From assembly GCA_030674155.1 (NCBI GenBank), contig CM060327.1:13243663-13296162 (forward strand): DNA of 52,500 bases, in the 5' to 3' direction. The position numbers and the translations under genes are program-made. This document shows positions 34,897-46,184 of the stretch, piece after piece (within the stretch, counting starts at the first letter, position 1; every line of letters begins with the position of its first letter). The notes under the pieces are model-generated. The model had not been told where the DNA came from. It worked only from the letters and a program-made list of their open reading frames with translations, and did not search any database. Source of the DNA: Stramonita haemastoma (taxonomy: Eukaryota; Mollusca; Gastropoda; Neogastropoda; Muricidae).

Positions 34897-34925
34897 AGAG
34901 AGACAGAGAGAGAGAGACAGACAAC
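34797..34925 (+). repeat. (GA)n/(GAGACA)n array
   Basis: GA run to about 34877, then GAGACA units and degenerate GACA. Arg-Glu frame is an artefact. Confidence 0.97.
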
Positions 34926-35290
34926 AGCCCGAGGCAAAGATAGAGACAAAAACAGCGACAGAGACAGACAGAAAGAAATACTGTTAGTGGCCCTCCAGCG
35001 CTGGCCCAGACAGAATGTTCATCCCAGAAACACCCACACTTATCTATCTAGCATGTTAGTAAAGGGACATGACAATACTCTCCAATTTGCAACTGCAAAG
35101 TAACGTTTTAACCTCTCGGATCCAGCCATCACACTGAATCAACAGCTAAATCAACTCTGGCAAGGCGCCGCTAGGGTCCGGAACAAAAACTCCACAGTGC
35201 AAACAGGCCTGCACTCAAAGCCACCCCTCCCATCAGACCTGCCACTCAACAGCCATCATGTCAGCATGGTGAGTGAGATGAAAAGCCAGC

Positions 35291-35336
35291 GTGTGTGTGT
35301 TGTGTGTGTGTGTGTGCTGGGTGTGTGTGTGTGTAT

Positions 35337-35397
<61 letters not shown>
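35291..35397 (+). repeat. (GT)n array
   Basis: About 105 bp of GT with a few interruptions near 35300, 35320 and 35335. Confidence 0.97.
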
Positions 35398-35399
35398 CA

Positions 35400-36430
35400 G
35401 AGCACGGTGTGGTGAAGCACCTGAGTGCCAACCTGGGACTTTCCATGGAGGTAACACAGTGATGAAGGCAGTCACAGATCAAATACTATCAACAGGAGGG
35501 TTTGTCTGTAGTTCTTTGATTGCCGGTATGTTAACATTTACCTGATCACCGTGTTACCATTAGTGTTTCGACACAGGAATGAATTTATTTCTGGGCACAA
35601 GGGACTTGTATACACACAACCTTCCAAGTTTACGAAATATAACGAAAACTTTAAATAAAAGTCTCGCTTTTTGCTCTCAGTCAGAAGCAAAGCTAGCCAT
35701 TCCTTTCCCCCAACCATTAAATATTGAATCTTAGGCAACTAAAAGTACTATATTGGTCTTATAAATGCAGAAAAAAATTAAAAAGAAAGACCCCTGTTAT
35801 TAGCTAAGATCAGCCATGTTTGACACACTGAATTATGTGTTTGATCAGTACATAGAAAGATTGATGTTATCCTCTTTACAGTTCTGACTCCAACAAAACA
35901 TGGCAATTATAATCGATAACAATACATTTTTGAGGTACAACATACGGCAAAATGATTCAGATGACAAGTTCGTTGATAATTCCAATGACAAAAACAGATA
36001 AAAAATTCAATACTGGTACCAAGTTTATTTGGCCTTTAGTCTTTTTTTTCATTTATCAGCTAGAACTCACAGGCTCCCAATGGTAAGATTTTTTGCGTAT
36101 ACACTGTCTCTTGGCCACCGTGAAGGTAGCCGCATTCTGGCTTTCAGGAGGAGAAGTCTAATTTCACAAGATACATCTAGTCGTTCACCTCCTGCCATTC
36201 GGTGAACACTTCCAGTATTTTGAGCCAACTCTATGTCCACCACTAACATCATCGTCTGTCTTGGGTTACAAGCAATAACCACAAACGAACATGGCAGTTA
36301 TAGCTACAAGGCAATAACAGTTAACTGACATGATGACCACGGATGATTGAAGGCACTGGATGACCGAGGTCAGATGCAGCAGATGGGAACTGACCACAAG
36401 CTCGTGCAGACACCACATGTGTTGGCAAGA
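35400..36430. other. Unique-looking DNA, no gene seen
   Basis: Ordinary sequence. Short open frames (66-84 codons) have no recognisable domain. Confidence 0.45.
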
Positions 36431-36437
36431 TCCTATG

Positions 36438-36790
36438 GGATGGGATAGCCTAGTGGTCAGAACATTGCGCTCGCAAATTTAACGCCCGGGTTCAATTCCC
36501 GGTCGAGGAGATTTTTCTCCTGGAGTCAACATCAGTGCTGACTCCACTCTCCTCCAAAGTCCTTTGGATGAGGCTATAAACCGAGGCCCCGTGTGTGAAC
36601 GCACGCAGAACATCTTGCGCACACGTTAAATCCTGTTCTGCTTTTCGTAAGAGTAGGCCATCGTGTGCCGGTAGGAACAGATGACAATTACGAAATAGCA
36701 TACACGCGGGAATTGGATATTTTAAAAAAAAAGCAAAAGAGTGCTTATTCCATTTTCCTCGATATAAAAGAATAAAATAAAATAGATTAA
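36438..36790 (+). repeat. SINE A, near full-length copy with tRNA-derived head
   Basis: The best copy of family A. The head has an A box 'tagcctagtgg' at 36446-36456 and a B box 'ggttcaattcc' at 36489-36499, at internal pol III promoter spacing. The body follows: 'ctggagtcaacatcagtgct', 'aaagtcctttggatgaggct', 'ataaaccgagg', 'cgcacgcagaacatcttgcg', 'agagtaggccatcgtgtgcc', 'ggaacagatgacaa'. The tail is 'gcttattccattttcctcga' and then A/AT-rich. Length about 350 bp, typical of tRNA-derived SINEs. Pieces of the same family occur at about a dozen sites in both orientations. Confidence 0.88.
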
Positions 36791-36867
36791 AAAAATTTTT
36801 TCTTGTTTTATAACAAAACACGGTCAACAAATAACATTGAAAAGTTATGGTTCAGAAAAAATGAAAT

Positions 36868-37055
36868 ATGCACGTTGACAATCTCGTAATTCATTTCAGC
36901 ATCGAGTCCGTTACAGAAACACGACACATACACATAATATATCCCCAAAGTCAAATCAGCTACATTCACAGTGGGGGGAAAAACAGTCGCATACGCAAAT
37001 CTCACCATGAGGAACCTCACAATACTAGCCAAGGAACGAAAAGAAAAAAATCTCT
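36868..37055 (+). repeat. SINE family N, copy 3
   Basis: 'gcacgttgacaatctcgtaa', 'catttcagcatcgagt', 'ccccaaagtca', 'gtggggggaaaaacagtcgc', 'atacgcaaatctcaccatga' and 'ctagccaaggaacgaaaag'. This is the longest N copy. It lies about 80 bp downstream of SINE A in the same orientation. Confidence 0.73.
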
Positions 37056-37059
37056 ACGC

Positions 37060-37480
37060 TCCATCACACTCAATAAAATCATGTCTTTATTTTGTTCATG
37101 CATCAGCTGACCAAAACAGAGCCGCAATACCCAATGGATGACGGTGATGATCAAAAGATGAAAGAAGGTGGGGATTGATGTCACTGGGGCTGTGTGACAG
37201 CTGGAGATGAGGTGCGACTTCTGCACGTGGTTGTGGTCACCCAGATTGTAGGGGAAGGGTGAGGGGGTGTGGGATTTGGAGCACACGTCACACAGTGGAT
37301 AACATTCTTGTAAGCGCAACCAACCAGCCCCTGGGTCTGATTTGGGATGTGTGGATGACATATCTTTCATCGTCGTCATTCACGCCGGAGTATCTAACGT
37401 TAACATTGCTGTGTCCAGCTCTGAAGATAGGTAGAGGGAATCTGCTGTATTGCCTACTACATCCCTAGACAGCACGATGC
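37060..37480. other. Unique-looking DNA, no gene seen
   Basis: A 120-codon minus-strand open frame (37017-37379) overlaps the SINE N end and has no recognised domain. Confidence 0.45.
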
Positions 37481-37569
37481 TATGGTCAACTTTTATTTCA
37501 ATGCTAACAAATTCCTTTTTAAGATAATAATACGATGTTTTCAATTAACGCAAAATGTCTTTGAATTAT

Positions 37570-37690
37570 CCTCGTAGTTGACATGCAGCTAATTTCATGG
37601 TGGGCAAAAACGTTCACATATTGCAAAATCTCACCTATCTTAGAGCTCTAGCCGAAGAACGGAAGGAACAAACAAGTAAAGGAAAAAACA
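37570..37690 (+). repeat. SINE family N, copy 4 (3' part)
   Basis: 'atggtgggcaaaaacgttca', 'catattgcaaaatctcacc', 'tagagctctagccgaagaac' and an A-rich tail match the other N copies in order. Confidence 0.7.
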
Positions 37691-37699
37691 CGACGAATA

Positions 37700-38175
37700 T
37701 CATGATTTCAAGGGAAAAGCAAATAATAAGATACAATTTTCAAAGAAAACTTTGACTTTGTACGAAAATCTTGCGAATGTTTTGTGTCTAGATATGTTCT
37801 AAACATAACTTTTGTCAGAGTACCCTTACTGTTTTCTTCAAAAATATGCTGAATCTAGTCTTAGCCAAAGTCTGGAAAACAAGGTATCCCGATCCATAAC
37901 GCCTCATCTCAGTCCCGACACGGGCAGTGTCAATACTGTCAGCGTCATCACTGTCATCACCAGCACCAACAACAAAACCAGACAAAAAAGAAAGGTGGAC
38001 AAATTGTTTCCAGAAATAAAGAGGGCATTGATCACAGACATGTATGACGGCTGCAGGGCAGGCTACTCCTGATTAATGGTGGACGCCACGTGTCTAAACT
38101 GGGAGAATGATATGTCAGGAATAGATCAACCAATAACAGTGACAGAGCAATTTCACCACTTCCACCTCCTGTCTC
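37700..38175. other. Unique-looking DNA, no gene seen
   Basis: An 86-codon + strand frame (37812-38072) reads as ordinary residues but resembles nothing I recognise. Confidence 0.45.
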
Positions 38176-38177
38176 TG

Positions 38178-38258
38178 GTGCGCACGCATGCAGCGCGACC
38201 GCGCACATACACATACATACACATGCGCGGGTGCGCATGCATCGCACGCTCGCGCACT
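38178..38258. repeat. Alternating purine-pyrimidine tract with CG steps
   Basis: CGCA, CATA and GTGCGC steps, with a short CA-type centre and several CG dinucleotides. Z-DNA potential; no clean period. Confidence 0.75.
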
Positions 38259-38470
38259 TAACATGCAGTTATCAATATCTTCTTGGATGACTGAAAAGGA
38301 CACTTATGTAATTGAGAAAAAAATAGATGGACATCACTGAAACGATCCCTCCTCTCCCCTCCCCCCCAAAATGGATAACTTTGCTGATTTTCCAGCCAGT
38401 AGCACACCATGCTACAGTGACAGAGCTGTTGCTTTGTCAGTATAGCGCCAATACAACCAGCCACGCCTAA

Positions 38471-38690
38471 GTGTAGTGTAGTGTAGTGTAGTGTAGTGTA
38501 GTGTAGTGTAGTGTAGTGTAGTGTGTAGTGTAGTGTAGTAAAAGAAGTGCATTAGTGTAGTGTAGTGAAGTGTTGCGCAGTGTAATGTAGTAAAAGAAGT
38601 GCATTACTGTAGTGCAGTGAAGTGTAGCGCAGTGTAGTGTGTAGTGTAGTGTATGTGCATAGTGTAGAACAGCGTATGTAGTCTCATGTA
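38471..38690 (+). repeat. (GTGTA)n pentanucleotide array with a 52 bp higher-order duplication
   Basis: Pure pentamers at 38471-38534. Beyond this a 52 bp unit containing 'gtagtaaaagaagtgcatta' starts at 38535 and again at 38587. Degenerate pentamers continue to about 38690. Confidence 0.95.
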
Positions 38691-38699
38691 GTCTGGTGT

Positions 38700-38985
38700 A
38701 ACGAGGCTATAGAAAATCAATGCAGTTTAGTGTACACAGGGGCCTTTCCTAAGAAAGCCTTCCCTTTTGACCTCAAAACACGTGATGACAGGTTATTGGA
38801 AAGGTGGGATGCACATAAAGTCAGGTGGGGCATGTTGAGGCCTTCATTGGCCTGTTAACATGCAGGAGCTCTTTGAAGTCTGCTTTTGACACAGGCAGGT
38901 TTTCCTATCTCTTTTTAAGGCAGCAGCTTTAGCCATCGATCGCAGATATCCATTTAGAGATGATTGCGACAGCACATCCGCGAGC
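38700..38985. other. Unique-looking DNA, no gene seen
   Basis: No recognisable gene or repeat copy. Confidence 0.45.
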
Positions 38986-38989
38986 GCTC

Positions 38990-39095
38990 GCACACACACT
39001 CATACGCGCGCGCGCACGCACAACACACATAAACAAATGCACAAACACATGCACACACACATAAACATGCACAAACACGGGAGAGAGAGAGAGAG

Positions 39096-39169
<74 letters not shown>
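38990..39169 (+). repeat. (CA/CG)n then (GA)n array
   Basis: Imperfect CA with a CG-rich run (about 39003-39018), then GA (39080-39169). Confidence 0.97.
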
Positions 39170-39171
<2 letters not shown>

Positions 39172-39179
39172 AAGCGCTA

Positions 39180-39940
39180 GGGACAGCCTAACATCTCCTG
39201 TATTCACCTGTGTTGGATCGAGTTTGTTCGTAACCCAGCTATCAAGTGACTGTGCTATGTTTAATAGTCATAACTATGTCAAGGGTTTATATCGTAAATT
39301 CTGATAGCAAAACAAGGTATCACTCACATTCTACGAAATACACCAACGCCGGACAGAAGACTGACATAACATCTTTCATGACGACAACTGGGGCCAGAGA
39401 AATTCGAATCTGTTTTTGTTTCACCAAGTATTTGTTTTGAGTGATCTACAAACACAACACACATCCACCTGCATATACTCAAACATACTACATGCTCATA
39501 CTCACGATCTGCGTGTGTGCATGCTCGTGTGTAGATGCATGCATACGCATTTTAGTATAGGCGGACAGATGGCCTATTGTATGAATTTGAATGAATGATT
39601 GTGATGGAAACTGGGCTGAAAGAAGACGGTGTTTGAAAATAATTTGTAGGCCAACATATTCAAAGAGCCAGGTGTAATTTTAGATGGCAATATGTGTTTT
39701 GAGCCATGTAATGCTGTCGAGAGATTTGATTTTATTATGTGTGTGGACAATAAAGTTTGTATCTTGTACAGAATACGCACAGGCAACATTTACCGTGAAG
39801 AAGATTATACAGCCTTTGTAGTTCTCTTTCTGCTGTCGTCTACTGGTGTACAATGCTTCATGAAACAGACAGCCTACTGCTTGGAATGGAACAATTACGT
39901 ACCCGTACATCAGTTGTTTTTCCGCAAAATTTAGTTATTG
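39180..39940. other. Unique-looking DNA, no gene seen
   Basis: Short open frames (60-80 codons) have no recognisable domain. Confidence 0.45.
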
Positions 39941-39944
39941 TCAT

Positions 39945-40246
39945 GTTTCATTATTTTGTTCTAGAGATAATCGAATAAGCACTCTGTGCTTTTTTCACGT
40001 CCATTCCCGTGAGCATAAAAGCTGTCTTTATTCGTTCCTGCAGCACAAATTTAATAGCCTGCTCTTCCAAAAGATGTTTTAACGAAAGCCGATGTTCTGC
40101 CTACGTTCACACACTGAGACCTTCGTTTAAAATTTCACCCTAAGGACTTTTAGGAGAGTGGAGGTGGCACTGGTGCTAACTCCAGGGAAATACCCTTTGA
40201 ACAGAAATTTCGGTGTGTGGCTTGAACCTGGGCCGTCAAATAGCGA
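39945..40246 (-). repeat. SINE A, near full-length copy, minus strand
   Basis: Read on the minus strand: the head B-box region 'ggcccaggttcaagcc' (40214-40229), then the complements of 'ctggagttagcacc' and 'tcctaaaagtcctt', the body 'acgtaggcagaacatcgg', and the tail 'agtgcttattcgattatc' (39968-39985). It joins directly to a plus-strand copy at about 40245. Confidence 0.78.
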
Positions 40247-40430
40247 ACGTACGCAAAACGTTTTGCGAACACATTTTCCGCTTTCCAGAAGAGTAGGCCA
40301 TTGTGTGCCAGTGGGAACGGATGACAAAATTTACAATACTGCATACACACGGAATTGGATGAAAAACTGTAAAAAAAAAAAAGCCCAAAAACTGCTTATT
40401 CCATTATCTTCGAAATAAAAAAATTTAAAA
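40247..40430 (+). repeat. SINE A, 5'-truncated copy, plus strand
   Basis: Starts inside the body ('acgtacgcaaaacgttttgc'), continues 'agagtaggccattgtgtgcc', 'gggaacggatgacaaaattt', 'actgcttattccattatctt' and 'cgaaataaaaaaat'. No tRNA head. Head-to-head with the minus-strand copy. Confidence 0.83.
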
Positions 40431-40757
40431 ATAACAACCACCGCTCTGAACGCCAGTTATCAGTATTTTTTTTCCTAGAAGAGCATCTCTACAAAAAAAT
40501 CACCCTTCGTACTCAGGGTGTTAATTTGTCTAGTGTTTTTTCTAATTGATGATTTCTTGATGTCACGTGCAGAGTGCACACGACTACAAAGTAGCATAGG
40601 CAAACAGACACTAGTCTTGCGGACAGCGGGAGCACTATTAACAGGCGTGTCCGATATAGATCAACAACATCAACAACAGCTGTATCCTCTTTGCAACCGC
40701 TGTCGGCACGGGTGTATAAACAGCACGGTTATTGTATCATCTTGTCAACACCGTGTG

Positions 40758-40783
40758 ATGGTGGTGGTGGTGATGGTGGTGTT

Positions 40784-40865
<82 letters not shown>

Positions 40866-40915
40866 TGTGTGTGTTTGTGTGTGTCTGTGTGTGTGTGCGT
40901 GATGTGTGTGTGTAT
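40758..40915 (+). repeat. (GGT)n then (GT)n array
   Basis: GGT/GAT triplets (40758-40784) lead into pure GT (40786-40863), then imperfect GT to about 40915. Confidence 0.97.
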
Positions 40916-40919
40916 GATG

Positions 40920-41450
40920 GGGTGGTAGGGTACAGTGGAAGGAGATGGTGATGGTTACACCGTCATTCGTGACGATGTTTATCCGAGGACGCAGGTTTGG
41001 CGCACCTTGGATGGGTTTGTTACAGGGGATGTTTTCCTTGAGAGTTAACACTAGATCGAACTACTGTATCTAAATGCAGATCTTTTGCAAACAGCTATAT
41101 ATCCCCGATGTCTAGTACGCAAACGAATGCAAGGGATCCTGCTCACGTATCAAAAAACGTGTTCAACTTTTATAAAGTTAGCTATGGTCGTGGGTTACAT
41201 AAAAAGTTACAAAGCAAACTTAAAGGTATACCTACGCAGTAATTGGGGAGCGAGGTAACAGAACCTCAGCATCTTCAGGGACCAGCATATTGAGGGCGGC
41301 ACCCATCTCCTACCTCTCGCTGCCTTCATGTTTAGTTTAGGCATCCATTTTGGATTGTGTCCATAGCAATAGTGCATCAAACCTGAGTAGTTAATAGATT
41401 TTAGGCTTTACAAGTGATTCCCTTTCAATGCATAGAAGCACAAAAAAGCA
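40920..41450. other. Unique-looking DNA, no gene seen
   Basis: No recognisable gene or repeat copy. Confidence 0.45.
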
Positions 41451-41459
41451 CGCGCACCG

Positions 41460-41572
41460 CCCCCCCCCCCCCCCCCACCACACACGCGCTCGCGTACGCA
41501 CGCACGCACGCAGGCATACACGTAGCACGCACACACACCACACTCACACACACATACACACACACATACACT
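41460..41572 (+). repeat. Poly(C)17 followed by (CA/CG)n array
   Basis: Seventeen consecutive C at 41460-41476, then CA with CGCA blocks to about 41572. Confidence 0.95.
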
Positions 41573-41852
41573 TTAAACCTGATTTTGGTCATGGTCAAAG
41601 TGTGGAAACACAAACATTGGGTTGATATATATCTACGAACAAACCAACACCATTAATTAACAACACGAACAACTAAACAACTCCTACAAAGACAGGAGAT
41701 TGGGGAACATCGACCTCTTCAGTGTGCAGCATGCAGACAAAGTTTATTTGTTTTTTCTCAGACAAAGATTTGGATTGTTGTCTCTGGGGTGAGCCTGCGG
41801 AGTGCATGTCAGCAGTGATTTAAAGATTGCAACTGCAGCCGCCACTGTTTAC

Positions 41853-41911
41853 TGTGTGTGTGTGTGTGTGGTGTGTGTGTGTGTGTTGTGTGTGTGTGTG
41901 TGTGTGTGTGT

Positions 41912-41968
<57 letters not shown>

Positions 41969-41983
41969 GTGTGTGTGTGTTGT
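41853..41983 (+). repeat. (GT)n array
   Basis: About 130 bp of GT with a few single-base slips and one 'acg' interruption at about 41911. Confidence 0.97.
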
Positions 41984-42354
41984 GATTAAAAAAAAGTCTT
42001 CAGTAGTGGGCAGACCTGCTCTGCTAAGGAAAATGCCATCAGTTCAAAGGAAATCGATTTCTCTCCATTTGATTTCCTCCCTCCATCCTGTAGCAGGTCT
42101 ATAATCGATAATATTATGCTTGGTTTGATTCTGTTTACCTTAGTCTGTCTGTCATTCTGTCTGTATTGCTGTGTCTGGTGATTTCTTCTTTACTCCTTCT
42201 CTCTCTCATTCCTTCATTTTTGCGCAAGTAACAGGTATGTATATTGACGTCTGTCTCTGTTTATCAGTCGTTTTGTCAGTATTATTGTCTCTGTCTCTTT
42301 CTCCTTCTATTTGTACCATTTACTCTTCTTTCTTCCCTTCCTCTTTATCTCACG

Positions 42355-42479
42355 ACTTCCTTCTCTTCTCTCTCTGTCTCTCTCTGTCTCTCTCTGTCTC
42401 TCTCTCTCTCTCTGTCTCTGTGTGTTGTGTGCTCTCTCTCTGTCTCTCTCTCTCTCTGTCTCTCCTCTCTGTCTCTCTG

Positions 42480-42535
<56 letters not shown>

Positions 42536-42586
42536 TCTCTGTCTGTCTGTCTGTCTGTCGTCTGTCTGTCTGTCTGTCGTCTGTCT

Positions 42587-42660
<74 letters not shown>
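42355..42660 (+). repeat. (CT)n/(TCTG)n pyrimidine-rich array
   Basis: CT dinucleotides with CTGT variants, a TCTG block with TCG slips (42540-42588), then CT again to 42660. Leu-Ser and Arg-Glu frames are artefacts. Confidence 0.97.
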
Positions 42661-43079
42661 GAAAAGGACAAAACATCAAGGGTGTAGTAATGCAGAGACA
42701 GACATTGCAGAGAAACAAAGACACACAGACAAACAAAACTATATAAAAAAAATAGGCACAGAGAAAGAGAAAAGTGCAATTTTGTCCAAGAAGCTGCAAG
42801 CAATTCGTTAACAAAAAACCCAATTCCTCGAAAAAAAAGAAAGAAAAGTCTAATTTAACGACCACCCACCTCATTTTGTTTCGCTAGATTTTTCCGATTA
42901 ATTCGCTGAAAAAGATCTGACGTCAGGTTACTTCAGTTCTCTGTTTAAAGGAAAAGAAACAAGCGCAAAAAAACAAAACTGGCTAATTTCCCGTCTTTGT
43001 CATCATTAATGCATTGTCTGTGAGTGAAATTATGTACGCAAGAACGCAAGACATACAGAAGACAGACTGTAAGACATAC

Positions 43080-43214
43080 AGATAGACAAACAGACAGACA
43101 GACAGACAGAAAGACAGACAGAAAGACAGACACACACACACACATACACACAGAGCAAAAAAAATGCATGTGTGTGTGCGCGCACAGCTTCACAAATACA
43201 CAGAGAGAGAATAC

Positions 43215-43270
<56 letters not shown>

Positions 43271-43301
43271 AGAGGAGAGAGAGAGAGAAGAAGAAGACAG
43301 A

Positions 43302-43336
<35 letters not shown>

Positions 43337-43399
43337 GCAGACAGACAGACAGACAGACAGAGACAGAGAAGAGAGACAGAAGAGAAGGGGGGGCGGAGT

Positions 43400-43442
<43 letters not shown>

Positions 43443-43605
43443 GGAGAGCGAGAGGAGAGAGAGAGAGGAGAAAGAGAGAGACAGAGAGAGACAGAGTGAA
43501 CAGAGACAGAGAGAGAGAAGTGAGAGAAAGAGAGAGAGACAGAAACAGAGACAGAGACGAACAGACAGGCAGGAAGGGAGGCAAGCAGACAGTCAGGCAG
43601 ACAGA
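43080..43605 (+). repeat. (GACA)n-(CA)n-(GA)n-(GACA)n-(GA)n compound array
   Basis: GACA (43080-43130), short CA, GA (43203-43290), GACA (43297-43362), GA (43402-43500) and degenerate GACA to about 43605. Purine-rich on the + strand, opposite to the preceding CT array. Confidence 0.96.
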
Positions 43606-43609
43606 CAGT

Positions 43610-44140
43610 AAGGCCTGTATACAAGGGGGTAGGCTTTTGACAAAAGAAATTGCAAACAAAACAGTGAAACAAACATGATGTTGGTAATGTCAAGAGTGAT
43701 TTTCTAAAGAGACATGAACTTTCAAGTACACCAATTAATTTTAAAAAGTTCTCTGGTTTTCAGAGCATAGAATATGTACATACCCAAATGTCTCAATTGG
43801 CAAGCATTTTCACTATTCAAAATGATTTGAAGGCATTGTTCATTTGCATTTGTGAAATATTTTAACAGGTATAACTCTCTCGAGTCTGTAAACTTTATAT
43901 ATTCAAATACTTTCCAGTTTCAATTTTGTCACAGAAAGGGCACCTTATAGATTTACCATTAAATTTGTTATTTACATTTAAATTGCCAATTCCAAATCAA
44001 AATTGAACCCGTACATATCTGAATTTACCTATCGTGATAGCAGTTAGATACTAGTTGGGCTATAACAGTGCGTAAAATAATCAACACAATTGGAACCTGT
44101 CACTTTCTGTTAGTTTTGCATTACAGTCTTGATGAAACCA

Positions 44141-44145
<5 letters not shown>
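43610..44145. other. AT-rich unique-looking DNA, no gene seen
   Basis: No recognisable gene or repeat copy. Confidence 0.45.
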
Positions 44146-44199
<54 letters not shown>

Positions 44200-44200
44200 A
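44146..44200 (+). repeat. (GACA)n perfect array
   Basis: About 13 uninterrupted GACA units. Confidence 0.98.
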
Positions 44201-44313
44201 ACAGAGCGACAGAGATTTTTTTTAAATGACCAAACCCACTACTCGCAAAACGAGCCAGAATTAATTTCCTGGCCACTTCAAAGACTGCCAATACTCAAGC
44301 ACTAGCCGCCTCC

Positions 44314-44342
44314 TCCTCTCTCTCTCTCTCTCTCTCTCCTCT

Positions 44343-44397
<55 letters not shown>
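44314..44397 (+). repeat. (CT)n microsatellite
   Basis: CT run with two short slips near 44340. Confidence 0.97.
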
Positions 44398-44399
<2 letters not shown>

Positions 44400-44602
44400 C
44401 TGGTGTCAGGGAATCGATGAGCCCACCCCCTGATCGAATCCTACCCCGGATAGACCCCTAGGATCCGGTAGAGCATGTCTGTTCAGAGGTGCATGAAGTT
44501 CGTGTTTGTGCAGAGCCATAGCGTGCTTCTGAACAAAGCATGGGAGGCAGGCTGGACAGAAGCGGATCTGGTGGATCGTAGAGGTTTTTTTTCCTGCGAG
44601 GT

Positions 44603-44622
44603 TTGTGTGTGTGTGTGTGTGT

Positions 44623-44710
<88 letters not shown>

Positions 44711-44830
44711 TGTGGATGGGTGTGTGTGGGTGGGTGGGTGGGTGTAGGTGTGGGGGGAGGGGGGTGTGAGTGGTGTGGGTATGGGTGTGGGTGTATGGGG
44801 GGGGTGAGTGTGTGTGTATGGGGGGGTGTT
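44603..44830 (+). repeat. (TG)n grading into G-rich TGGG repeats
   Basis: TG (44603-44710) then TGGG and GGTG repeats with G runs of 5-7 (44725-44830). At least four G runs occur close together. Confidence 0.94.
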
Positions 44831-44836
44831 GTAGCA

Positions 44837-44890
44837 GAGAGAGAGAGAAGAGAGAGAAGAGAGAGAGAAAGAGGAGAGAGAGAGAGAGAG

Positions 44891-44955
<65 letters not shown>

Positions 44956-45035
44956 AGAGAAGAGAAGAGAGAGATGGGGATAGAGAAAGAGAGAGAGAGA
45001 TAGAGAGGGAAGAGAGAGAGTAAGAGAGAGAGAAA
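44837..45035 (+). repeat. (GA)n array
   Basis: GA with frequent GAA slips over about 200 bp, directly after the G-rich TG tract. Confidence 0.97.
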
Positions 45036-45039
45036 ATTA

Positions 45040-45525
45040 ATTAAATTGGACTAAATTGAATTGAGTTTAGTGAATTTCCTTTAAAAGGGTTATGGCATAA
45101 GGAAATATAATGTTTTGCAACCATCTGGAATAGCGAGAGACAGACCGACCGACCAACAGACAGACAGACATACCGAGAGAGAGACACAGTAAGTCCATTA
45201 ATCTATCCGATTTCAAGACACTTTTCATAAGTCAGAAGCTAAACAAAATACTCAGAGAAAAAAAGAACAACATTACTCGAGAGTCAGTTACAACAACAAG
45301 GACAAGCACAACAACAGAAACAATAGCAGCCACAAAAGCCACAATGCATGACTTGGTTTTCCAATGGAGCAACGGTTACTTGGGAATCACATGAGACACC
45401 CACTCCAAGTAACAAAATGCTGTGCCCGCTCATGCCGAATTATTGGCACCATCGGGACCCAATGTGTTTCCCTAGCCGAAAGAATAAACAGAGGTATCAT
45501 GTAAAACTTAATCTTCCTACTACTT
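45040..45525. other. Unique-looking DNA with short GACA tract, no gene seen
   Basis: A GACC/GACA tract lies at about 45139-45185. A cryptic AAC/AGC triplet stretch lies at 45270-45345. No recognisable gene. Confidence 0.45.
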
Positions 45526-45539
45526 CCCCCCACCCACCC

Positions 45540-45627
45540 ACAGACAGACAAACAGACAGACAGACAGTCAGACAGACAGACAGACACACACACATACACA
45601 CATACACACTCACACACACACAACACA

Positions 45628-45676
<49 letters not shown>

Positions 45677-45692
45677 AACACACACACACACG
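45540..45692 (+). repeat. (GACA)n-(CA)n array
   Basis: GACA (45541-45588) followed by imperfect then nearly pure CA (45588-45692). Confidence 0.97.
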
Positions 45693-45744
45693 TTCCCTAC
45701 ATTGATTGATCAGGTACCTTGCAAGACGATTTTTCCCTATCACC

Positions 45745-45835
45745 ATTGATGACAGCACTAGCAACAGCAGTTGCAGCAACATCAGTATCAGCAAGAGTAG
45801 CAGCTCTATCAGCAGCATCAACAGAAGCTTTCATC
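45745..45835 (+). repeat. Cryptic (CAG/ACA)-type triplet tract
   Basis: Decayed trinucleotide sequence rich in GCA, CAG and ATC triplets. Its + strand frame (45719-46183) reads Ala/Ser-rich and stays open for 154 codons, but no domain follows. Confidence 0.55.
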
Positions 45836-46184
45836 ATGTATGTACACATACTTACGGTTCCCTCCTACCACTGTCAACACAATTTTCAAGCAGAAGTTGC
45901 GACCACCTTTAGAAAAAAAAGTTTGGAACTGAAGCAAATCAATGCAAAGCAAAGGACTGATTCGCCTAGGGCTATGAGGGGAAGAAGCACTACAGTGGGC
46001 AAATGCATGTGTGGTGTCATGAGGTACACTGTTTACACAGAAGATGAAGGAGACAGCCTTGCAAGGGAAGATCGATATTTTTCAAGGCAGGGCAGTCTGA
46101 TCCAAAAAAAGATCGTTACATGTTACATGTTCAGGTCTGTAAAGGTCTTTGGAGAGTGGACAGCATTCCTCAGACAGGTGTAAA

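Noticed and set aside
36438..36512. Functional tRNA gene at the SINE A head
   Set aside because: It is continuous with a SINE body found at many other sites and lacks a clear acceptor stem.
44400..44470. Possible minus-strand tRNA-like SINE head ('gatcgaatcctaccccgg')
   Set aside because: Only a loose B-box resemblance; no A box and no family body next to it.
45719..46183. 154-codon Ala/Ser-rich + strand frame
   Set aside because: Its first third is a decayed triplet repeat and the rest matches nothing I recognise. It stops at the 69 bp tandem repeat.
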